Below, one piece after another: positions 1-4,875 of a stretch of DNA of 5,291 nucleotides; positions within the stretch are counted from its first letter, which is position 1, and every line of letters starts with the position of its first letter. The notes below the pieces were generated by a model. That model did not search any database, was not told where the DNA came from, and saw only the letters and a program-made list of their open reading frames with translations. Source of the stretch: Parcubacteria group bacterium (GTDB lineage Bacteria; Patescibacteriota; Minisyncoccia; Minisyncoccales; UBA10102); the NCBI GenBank assembly GCA_016188735.1, contig JACPHF010000012.1, forward strand, positions 1-5,291, written 5' to 3'. Both the position numbers and the translations under genes were made by a program.

Positions 1-2
1 GT

Positions 3-269
3 GATCTCGCCATTCAAGACAACTCAGGACGGCCAATCACCAGGATGCATCAGGTCAGAGAGGCTACCCGCTACAACTACTGGAAGAACTGTGTCTGGTT
101 CATAGTGACGATCCAGCTCGCCGACGTCCTGCAGTTCGGTGGGAGGGAATGGTACAACCGTTTCCTCTACCACGTGCGTAGGGACAAGCACGTGTGGCTT
201 CTTCCGATCATCGAAGTCGGCTACGCGGCCTACAAGACGCACACAGAGCCTTCTTCTTCCACTGCGTAA
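3..269 (+). CDS. Possible 3' end of an unidentified protein gene (partial, weakly supported)
   Basis: This frame is open from the left edge to a TAA at 267-269 and gives about 88 residues. I do not recognise the product. It is rich in aromatic residues (motifs such as YNYWKNCVWF and GREWYNRFLYHV) with a short polar tail ending SSSTA, and has no clear membrane helix or catalytic motif. Two things favour a real + strand gene: the third codon positions are about 80% G or C over the central part, and a strong intrinsic terminator begins 34 bases after the stop. An ATG at 45 has no convincing SD (only CAGG directly against it), so a start beyond the left edge is more likely. Against it, the antisense frame (24-332 on the minus strand, TTG start) is also open and has G-rich first codon positions. 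The stretch could also be a non-coding transcript. Confidence is low. Confidence 0.33.
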   Translation, partial: DLAIQDNSGRPITRMHQVREATRYNYWKNCVWFIVTIQLADVLQFGGREWYNRFLYHVRRDKHVWLLPIIEVGYAAYKTHTEPSSSTA

Positions 270-302
270 CTTCACCGCAACTCGCGAAAACCTGTTACGT
301 CT

Positions 303-355
303 GGCTCCGGCCTGGTTGTGCAAACTGTACAATCGGGTCGGAGTCCTTTTCTTTT
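303..355 (+). terminator. Strong intrinsic (Rho-independent) terminator
   Basis: The arms 303-321 and 327-346 pair almost continuously, giving about 19 base pairs with a few G-U pairs, one bulged T at 344 and a five-base loop AAACT (322-326). The lower half is GC-rich (GGCTCCGGCC against GGTCGGAG-CC). The tract TTTTCTTTT follows at 347-355. The minus strand has no T-tract on the other side, so the element acts on + strand transcripts arriving from the left. It marks the end of whatever is transcribed across 1-300 and separates it from the holin-secG cluster. Confidence 0.85.
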
Positions 356-367
356 ACAACATAAAAT

Positions 368-384
368 TGCGTGGCAACCACGCA
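368..384. repeat. Short perfect hairpin / inverted repeat (7-bp arms, 3-base loop)
   Basis: TGCGTGG (368-374) and CCACGCA (378-384) are perfect inverted repeats around the loop CAA. The element lies 13 bases after the T-tract of the terminator and two bases before a second, longer palindrome. No T-tract follows it, so it is not itself an intrinsic terminator. It might be a second fold of a read-through transcript, part of a leader RNA, or a protein-binding site. The role is unknown. Confidence 0.5.
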
Positions 385-386
385 GA

Positions 387-409
387 TGTTAGACACTCAA
401 TGTCTAACA
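387..409. repeat. 23-bp perfect palindrome, candidate operator or RNA hairpin
   Basis: TGTTAGACA (387-395) and TGTCTAACA (401-409) are perfect 9-bp inverted repeats around CTCAA. The size and symmetry resemble operators bound by dimeric helix-turn-helix repressors. It lies just upstream of the AT-rich TATATT (420-425), a possible -10 with no good -35. It could equally be an RNA hairpin. Its right arm overlaps TAACAGGT (405-412), which is also complementary to ACCTGTTA (290-297) on the far side of the terminator, so two competing pairings are possible. No regulator gene lies in the window. The repeat is directly visible; the function is inference. Confidence 0.5.
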
Positions 410-469
410 GGTCCCTACATATATTTTACCTTATGGGTGTTGCAAAGATACTGAACCATTACGGAAGAG

Positions 470-498
470 TTGACGCTAAAGCCGTATGCCTGTACCAT
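470..498 (+). promoter_or_regulatory. Candidate sigma-70-type promoter of the holin-secG cluster
   Basis: TTGACG (470-475) matches the -35 consensus at five of six positions. After a 17-base spacer, TACCAT (493-498) matches the -10 at four of six. The expected start of transcription is at about 504-506, which coincides with the ATG at 505. The mRNA would therefore have essentially no leader, in keeping with the lack of an SD upstream of that ATG. A promoter is expected here because a strong terminator lies upstream and the next two genes overlap. Confidence 0.45.
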
Positions 499-504
499 GG
501 AACC

Positions 505-849
505 ATGCTCCAACGAGCAGTATTGCAGATTGCGGGAGCCTTTGCGGGACTGTGGGTCGCATCGCGCTTCCTGGAAAATGTTTCGTTTACGGGATCTCTC
601 TTTGTTCTTGGGCAGGCGGCTGTCGTGCTCGGGGTGGCGAACGCCTTCCTCAAGCCCGTATTGAACCTTTTGACATTACCCATACGCATACTCACGCTGG
701 GACTCTCGAGCTTAATTATCAACGTGGCATTCGTGTGGCTGCTGGACATTCTATTTCCCGAACTCGTCATTGCAGGCATCGTGCCGCTTCTGGAAACCAC
801 GGTTATCGTGTGGATACTCTCCACCATTCTCTCTGTTTCGAAACGATGA
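505..849 (+). CDS. Small four-helix membrane protein of the phage holin 4_2 (YvlD-like) family
   Basis: The 114-residue product is almost entirely hydrophobic, with four predicted membrane helices at about 5-23, 31-49, 61-83 and 87-110. The family signature is clear: NAFLKP at 46-51, then LTLPIRILTLG at 56-66, then a hydrophobic helix containing IIN. Length matches the family's usual 110-120 residues. Despite the family name, most members are chromosomal proteins of unknown function in the cytoplasmic membrane, and nothing here suggests a prophage. The start at 505 is chosen because the family begins a few residues before its first helix. The same frame is open upstream through ATG 433 to ATG 139, but that stretch is Ser/Thr/Arg-rich and crosses the terminator and both hairpins. 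There is no SD before 505; a promoter ending at 498 suggests a leaderless start. Its stop overlaps the secG start in an ATGA, implying co-transcription and probable translational coupling. Confidence 0.88.
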   Translation: MLQRAVLQIAGAFAGLWVASRFLENVSFTGSLFVLGQAAVVLGVANAFLKPVLNLLTLPIRILTLGLSSLIINVAFVWLLDILFPELVIAGIVPLLETTVIVWILSTILSVSKR

Positions 850-1070
850 ATACAAAAACTCTTCTTACCATAGCTGAAATCGTTGTGGCCATATGCGCCA
901 TCGCGCTGATCTTGCTTCAGCAGCGGGGCACCGCTCTCGGAAGCGCCTTTGGCGGAGGAGAGGGAACTTCATATGCCACGAGGAGGGGTATCCAAAAATA
1001 CCTCTTGTGGGGCACCATCGTCTTTCTTGCGCTGTTCATTGCGTTAGCGCTCCTGAACGTCGCAATCTGA
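846..1070 (+). CDS. secG: Preprotein translocase subunit SecG
   Basis: SecG is the small accessory subunit of the SecYEG channel in the cytoplasmic membrane and assists SecA-driven export. The 74-residue product has the family architecture: helix one (about 5-24), a cytoplasmic loop, then helix two (about 53-72). The loop carries the hallmark residues LLQQRGTALGSAFGGG (23-38), then RRGIQKYL (46-53). Length is normal for SecG. The start ATG lies inside the stop of the upstream holin-family gene (ATGA, 846-849) with no SD, so translation probably depends on ribosomes finishing the upstream gene. A longer reading of this frame back to 486 would overlap the upstream gene and add sequence unrelated to SecG. 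No terminator is visible between secG and the binding-protein gene 33 bases on. Identification is secure. Confidence 0.95.
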   Translation: MNTKTLLTIAEIVVAICAIALILLQQRGTALGSAFGGGEGTSYATRRGIQKYLLWGTIVFLALFIALALLNVAI

Positions 1071-1077
1071 GCCGCCA

Positions 1078-1098
1078 TACGTTTTTACGTTTTAAAAT
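1078..1098 (+). promoter_or_regulatory. Tandem TACGTTTT repeat followed by a -10-like TAAAAT before the binding-protein gene
   Basis: The 33-base gap between secG and the next gene contains two adjacent exact copies of TACGTTTT (1078-1085 and 1086-1093). TAAAAT (1093-1098) follows and differs from the -10 consensus at one position. A start 6-7 bases further on would fall on or next to the ATG at 1104, giving a leaderless mRNA. No good -35 lies 16-18 bases upstream, so this is either a weak or activated promoter or simply AT-rich spacer, with the gene read through from secG. Confidence 0.3.
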
Positions 1099-1103
1099 TA
1101 CTC

Positions 1104-3062
1104 ATGCAACTTCCCCCGTTTATTCAGTGGAAAGAATTCCCACGGGTTCTTTCCGGAAAAGAAAAATTGATCTTCCTCCTGTTGGCGTCGGTCTTCCTGT
1201 TCTCGTCATTCTCTCTCTGGCGCATGTTTCTCAACAGATTCACCGAGGTAATACCTGCTTCCGGAGGAGCCATTATGGAGGGCGTCGTAGGATCCCCCAG
1301 ATTCATCAATCCCTTGTATGCGGACACCAGAGATGCCGACCGTGACCTTGCGGAACTCGTGTTCTCCGGCCTCTTCACGTATGACTCAACGGGAAACTTT
1401 ATCCCCGATCTTGCCCAGAATTACCAGGTGCTCGAAAAGGGAAAGATCGTTGAAATACAGCTGAAAGAAGGCGTGCTCTGGCACGACGGAAAGCCGTTCG
1501 GGGCAGATGACGTCGTCTTCACGGTGCGGACCCTTCAGAATCCCAGCGTCAAGAGCCCGGTGCGGGCGAACTGGGCAGGGGTTGAGGTGGAAAAGATTTC
1601 CGACCTGAGAATACGCTTTACGCTGAGAGAGCCGTATGCCGCCTTCATGGAAAAACTTACGCTGAAGATCATCCCCGCCCACATCTGGCAGGAGATTCCG
1701 GTTGAGCAAATCGCACTTTCCTCGCTCAACCTCCAGCCCATAGGCACGGGGCCCTTTCGCGTGGAGAAAACAATCCAGGACAGCGGAGGATTGGTGAAAG
1801 AAATGCGGCTCAAGGTATTTTCCAAATACATTAACAAAAAGCCGTTTATATCTTCTCTTACGTTCAAATTCTTTGAGAACGAGGAGAAAATGCTCGCAGC
1901 GGCCCGGAGCGGGCAGATTGAAAGCTTTCCCGTGTCGTCCCCCAATGCCGCAAAATACGCGGGACTCGGGGAGCGCATAGAACAATTCTCTCTGCCCCGG
2001 GCCTTCGGCGTATTCTTCAATCTTGCCTCCCCGAAGCAAACATTTCAGGAACGGTCCGTGAGGCAGGCGCTTAGCCTTGCCATAGATCGGCAAAACCTCG
2101 TGCAAACCCTTGCCCCAGACGCGGAAGCGGTGTCTTCTCCGCTGCTTCCCGAGTTTTTCGGATTCGATTCTCCCGCTCTTGTGCCAACAGACAAGGCGGC
2201 AGCAAAAACCCTTCTCAAACAAGCGGGATTCCGGGAGATCGACGGCAAGCTCTACAAGCCGGAGAAAGCAACGGGTGAATTCCGCTCCAATCTCAGACGA
2301 GGAAGCCAAAACCAGGAAGTGCGGCTCCTGCAGCAGTGCCTTGCCGACCAGCCAGGAATCTACCCCGAAGGAACGATAAACGGCGTATTCGGACCTTCTA
2401 CTCAACAAGCGGTCATCCGGTTCCAGGAAAAGTACGCCCAGGAAATCCTTGCTCCTTCGAACCTCACCAAAGGAAACGGAGAAGTGAGGGCCGGAACGCG
2501 CGCAAAGCTCAACGAGATCTGTTTCCCTCAAACCGGAGACGAATCCTTCAGCATCACGCTCACTACGGCGGCGCAGCCAACGCTTCAAAAAGTTGCCGCG
2601 TTCGTACAGGAAGAGTGGCAGCGGCTTGGCGTGACGGTGACCGTCAATACGGTATCTCCGGAGGAAATGGGAATGAACGTCATCAAGCCAAGGAACTACG
2701 AGGCGCTCCTGTTCGGAGAAGCCCTCGGCATCGTGCCAGACCCTTTGCCCTTCTGGCATTCTTCCCAGGTCGCAGATCCCGGTCTGAACATAGCCGGCTA
2801 CGAGAACAAGCAGGCAGACGCTTTGCTGGAAAAAATCAGAAAGGAAACTGATGCGGCACAACGCAATCAGATTATGAAACAGCTTCAAGACGTATTGCTC
2901 GCAGACGCGCCCGCGATAACCCTATACGACCTAAAGTACTCTTATGTGGTGCCCGAACGCCTCAAGGGCATTGAGGGGCATAAGATAGCGGATCCTTCAC
3001 AACGCTTTGCGAATGTGGGAGATTGGTATATAAAGACGGGACGGAAGTGGAAATTCTTTTAG
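1104..3062 (+). CDS. Membrane-anchored family 5 solute-binding protein with inserted peptidoglycan-binding domain
   Basis: This 652-residue protein belongs to the SBP_bac_5 family, extracellular receptors that deliver oligopeptides or similar solutes to ABC importers. After a positively charged start (K19, K21) comes one membrane helix at about 22-43. There is no lipobox cysteine, so the protein is probably held by an uncleaved anchor with the rest outside. The binding fold starts near residue 55 (VVGSPRFINPLYADTRDADR, then LVFSGLFTYD). It includes LKEGVLWHDGKPFGADDVVF, IGTGPF (213-218) and VRQALSLAIDR (319-329). At about 396-473 it is interrupted by a PG_binding_1 module (LRRGSQNQEVRLLQQ, GTINGVFGPSTQQAVIRFQ, TRAKLNEI). 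The fold then resumes at FSITLTT (482) and runs to the C-terminus. The only two cysteines, C412 and C473, lie in the insert. No permease or ATPase gene is adjacent, so substrate and partner are unknown. There is no SD at the ATG. The stop is only six bases before a tRNA gene. Confidence 0.9.
   Translation: MQLPPFIQWKEFPRVLSGKEKLIFLLLASVFLFSSFSLWRMFLNRFTEVIPASGGAIMEGVVGSPRFINPLYADTRDADRDLAELVFSGLFTYDSTGNFIPDLAQNYQVLEKGKIVEIQLKEGVLWHDGKPFGADDVVFTVRTLQNPSVKSPVRANWAGVEVEKISDLRIRFTLREPYAAFMEKLTLKIIPAHIWQEIPVEQIALSSLNLQPIGTGPFRVEKTIQDSGGLVKEMRLKVFSKYINKKPFISSLTFKFFENEEKMLAAARSGQIESFPVSSPNAAKYAGLGERIEQFSLPRAFGVFFNLASPKQTFQERSVRQALSLAIDRQNLVQTLAPDAEAVSSPLLPEFFGFDSPALVPTDKAAAKTLLKQAGFREIDGKLYKPEKATGEFRSNLRRGSQNQEVRLLQQCLADQPGIYPEGTINGVFGPSTQQAVIRFQEKYAQEILAPSNLTKGNGEVRAGTRAKLNEICFPQTGDESFSITLTTAAQPTLQKVAAFVQEEWQRLGVTVTVNTVSPEEMGMNVIKPRNYEALLFGEALGIVPDPLPFWHSSQVADPGLNIAGYENKQADALLEKIRKETDAAQRNQIMKQLQDVLLADAPAITLYDLKYSYVVPERLKGIEGHKIADPSQRFANVGDWYIKTGRKWKFF
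3007..3034 (+). promoter_or_regulatory. Candidate promoter for tRNA-Leu and rnj, inside the 3' end of the binding-protein gene
   Basis: TTGCGA (3007-3012, four of six -35 matches) is followed after 16 bases by TATAAA (3029-3034, five of six -10 matches). This would start transcription at about 3041, some 28 bases before the tRNA. A promoter here is plausible because only six bases separate the upstream stop codon from the tRNA. The alternative is processing of the tRNA from a long transcript that begins upstream. The call rests on motif matching alone. Confidence 0.35.
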
Positions 3063-3068
3063 CAATCT

Positions 3069-3152
3069 GGGCGAGTGGCGGAACTGGCAGACGCGCTAGC
3101 TTCAGGAGCTAGTGGCCGCAAGGTCGTGGAGGTTCAAATCCTCTCTCGCCCA
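3069..3152 (+). tRNA. tRNA-Leu, anticodon CAG
   Basis: This is an 84-base class II tRNA. The acceptor stem GGGCGAG (3069-3075) pairs perfectly with CTCGCCC (3145-3151), and the discriminator is A3152, as expected for leucine. The D-arm stem is GCG/CGC (3078-3080 and 3092-3094), with GG at 3086-3087 in the loop. The anticodon stem CTAGC/GCTAG holds the loop TTCAGGA, with anticodon CAG at 3103-3105 reading CUG. The long variable arm (3113-3127) has a GCAA loop. The T-arm (3128-3144) has the loop TTCAAAT. No CCA follows the discriminator, so the tail must be added by a nucleotidyltransferase. The gene starts six bases after the binding-protein stop and ends 36 bases before rnj, which suggests release from a longer transcript. 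Confidence 0.97.
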
Positions 3153-3164
3153 CTATCGCATTCG

Positions 3165-3182
3165 TATAACCATAATTACAAT
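3165..3182 (+). promoter_or_regulatory. AT-rich -10-like elements just before rnj
   Basis: The 36 bases between the tRNA and rnj contain three consecutive -10-like hexamers: TATAAC (3165-3170), CATAAT (3171-3176) and TACAAT (3177-3182). The last ends six bases before the ATG at 3189, the same arrangement as upstream of two other genes in this window. No good -35 is visible at the right distance because that region lies in the tRNA T-arm and acceptor stem. It could give a leaderless rnj mRNA, or simply be the AT-rich leader left after tRNA 3' processing. Confidence 0.3.
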
Positions 3183-3188
3183 TCAGAT

Positions 3189-4871
3189 ATGATGACAACA
3201 AAATCTCAGCAAGCATTGCGTCTCATCCCTCTTGGAGGGCTTGGTGAAGTTGGCCGAAACATGATGCTCATAGAATGCCAGGAAGAAATCCTCATCATTG
3301 ACATGGGGTTCCGCATGCCGGAAGAAGACATGCCGGGCATCGACTACATCATTCCCAACATCTCCTACCTCAAGGGAAAGGAGAAGAAGATCCTGGGGCT
3401 GCTGGTCACGCACGGCCACTATGACCCCATGGGAGCCGTCCCATATTTCATCGGACAGCTCGGCAATCCCCCGATCTACGCGGGAGGCATGGCCAAGGCA
3501 ATCATTCTCAGGCGACAGGAGGATTTCTCAAACCAGCCCAAGCTCCGCATCATTGACGTGAAAGACGGAAGCAGGTTCTCCATGGGATGCTTTTCCGTGG
3601 AAGCGTTCCGCCAGAACCACAACATCCCGGACAACTTCGGATACGTCATCAAGACCCCCATTGGAAACATCGTCCACACCTCGGACTTCAAGTTTGATTC
3701 AGCTCCGGTCAACGACCTCCCTACTGATTTTAAGCGCCTCGAGTCTATCGGGGATGAAGGAGTTCTCTTGCTCATGACAGACTCCACGAACGCGGAAGAA
3801 CCCGGCCATTCGCTCTCGGAAAAGAAAATCATGGAAAACCTTGACGATCTTTTCAAAAACGCCAAGGGGCGGATCATTACGGCAACCTTCGCTTCCCTGC
3901 TCAACCGCATCCAGCAGATTATCACGCTGTCTGAGAAATACGGCAGAAAAGTGAGTCCCGAAGGGTTCTCCATGAAGACGAACATCGAGATATCAAAGCA
4001 GCTTGGATACCTGAAGGCCCGCAAAGGAACCATTCTCTCCACGAGAGAGGTGCTCAAATACCCCGACTCCAAGATCACCATTTTAGCGACCGGAGCGCAG
4101 GGAGAAGAACGTGCGGTGCTCATGCGAATCATCAACCGAGAGCATCCGCTGCTGCGCATCCAGAAGGGAGATACGGTCATTTTCTCTTCCTCGATCATTC
4201 CGGGAAACGAACGCACCGTGCAATACGTAAAAGATAATCTGTATCGCCAGGGAGCGAACGTATATAACTACAAAATGATGGATATTCACGCTTCCGGGCA
4301 CGCAAATCAGGACGAGCTGAAAGAACTCATGTCTCTCATGAAACCCAAGTTTCTGCTGCCCGTGCACGGACAGTTTTCCATGCTCGTGAATCACGCGAGG
4401 CTTGCGTTGGAAGCCGGCATTGCCCATAAGAACATCGCGGTAATTGAAAACGGCCAGATTCTGAACGTTACCCATGCCGGCATTTCGATTGACAAGAAAA
4501 CGGTTCCCGCAAACTATATCATGGTGGACGGTCTGGGAGTCGGAGACGTGGGAGAGGTTGTGCTCCGCGACCGCCAGAGCCTGGCGAAAGACGGCATGTT
4601 CGTCATCGTCGCGGTGGTGGACCGGCAGACGGGACGCGTCAAGGGTTCCCCCGACATCATTTCGCGCGGATTCATCTACCTGCGGGAATCGGGAGATCTT
4701 TTGCATCAGGTGCGCAGGCGGGTCGTCGAAATCGTAAACCAGTCTTCGGGGGGCGGAGGAGCAGTGAACTGGGTATACGTGCGGGACAACGTGAAAAACA
4801 AGGTGGGAGAATTCCTCTTTACCAAGACCCAGCGAAGACCCATGGTCCTTCCGGTCATCATAGAGGTCTAG
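3189..4871 (+). CDS. rnj: Ribonuclease J family protein (metallo-beta-lactamase/beta-CASP) with an altered metal motif
   Basis: RNase J enzymes are zinc-dependent 5'-3' exo- and endonucleases of mRNA decay and rRNA/tRNA processing. The 560-residue product has normal family length. It shows PLGGLGEVGRN (14-24), IIDMG (36-40), NHNIPD (143-148, H144) and HTSDFKFD (163-170, D166). The beta-CASP part has DSTNAEEPG (198-206), FSSSIIPGNE (332-341) and HASGHANQDELK (367-378, H367 and H371). LPVHG (390-394, H393) follows, and the C-terminal domain includes ISRGFIYLRES. The key oddity is motif 2: H75-G-H77-Y-D79-P80 instead of HxHxDH, so one predicted zinc ligand is proline (CCC at 3426-3428). The other ligands are intact, and the frame is clean and well conserved elsewhere. 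The start is ATG 3189 (or 3192). The frame is open further left, but that extension translates the tRNA. There is no SD. The stop is four bases before trpS, so the two genes probably share an mRNA. Confidence 0.93.
   Translation: MMTTKSQQALRLIPLGGLGEVGRNMMLIECQEEILIIDMGFRMPEEDMPGIDYIIPNISYLKGKEKKILGLLVTHGHYDPMGAVPYFIGQLGNPPIYAGGMAKAIILRRQEDFSNQPKLRIIDVKDGSRFSMGCFSVEAFRQNHNIPDNFGYVIKTPIGNIVHTSDFKFDSAPVNDLPTDFKRLESIGDEGVLLLMTDSTNAEEPGHSLSEKKIMENLDDLFKNAKGRIITATFASLLNRIQQIITLSEKYGRKVSPEGFSMKTNIEISKQLGYLKARKGTILSTREVLKYPDSKITILATGAQGEERAVLMRIINREHPLLRIQKGDTVIFSSSIIPGNERTVQYVKDNLYRQGANVYNYKMMDIHASGHANQDELKELMSLMKPKFLLPVHGQFSMLVNHARLALEAGIAHKNIAVIENGQILNVTHAGISIDKKTVPANYIMVDGLGVGDVGEVVLRDRQSLAKDGMFVIVAVVDRQTGRVKGSPDIISRGFIYLRESGDLLHQVRRRVVEIVNQSSGGGGAVNWVYVRDNVKNKVGEFLFTKTQRRPMVLPVIIEV
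4863..4866 (+). promoter_or_regulatory. Shine-Dalgarno-like GAGG for trpS, inside the end of rnj
   Basis: GAGG (4863-4866, within AGAGGT) lies nine bases before ATG 4876 and fifteen before the in-frame ATG 4882. The spacing therefore favours the first ATG. This is the only plausible SD before any gene in the window. It overlaps the last codons of rnj, as expected for a downstream gene of an operon. Confidence 0.5.
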
Positions 4872-4875
4872 AGCC

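Noticed and set aside
171..194. Hairpin CACGTGC ... GCACGTG inside the left-edge frame
   Set aside because: It results from two copies of CACGTG, itself a palindrome, encoding His-Val twice. Nothing more is needed to explain it.
1..300. tmRNA, RNase P RNA or SRP RNA upstream of the terminator
   Set aside because: I found no tRNA-like 3' end or tag-peptide frame, no conserved RNase P core sequences and no SRP tetraloop region. Structure prediction could still reveal another RNA family.
139..504. N-terminal extension of the holin-family protein back to ATG 139
   Set aside because: The extension is Ser/Thr/Arg-rich, unlike the family, and crosses a strong terminator and two hairpins. The 114-residue form from 505 fits the family length.
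505..849. Prophage or lysis module because of the holin-family name
   Set aside because: No endolysin, integrase or structural phage gene is present; the neighbours are secG and housekeeping genes, and this family is mostly chromosomal.
1386..2888. Long minus-strand open frame (about 500 codons) under the binding-protein gene
   Set aside because: It is exactly antisense to a well-conserved gene, its translation is Arg/Leu/His/Phe-rich without recognisable domains, and it has no supporting start context. The openness reflects codon bias on the + strand.
4745..4760. Run of six G in rnj as a possible frameshift or phase-variation site
   Set aside because: The frame continues correctly into the conserved C-terminus, and the run encodes a short glycine loop. 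Six G is too short to argue for slippage without population data.
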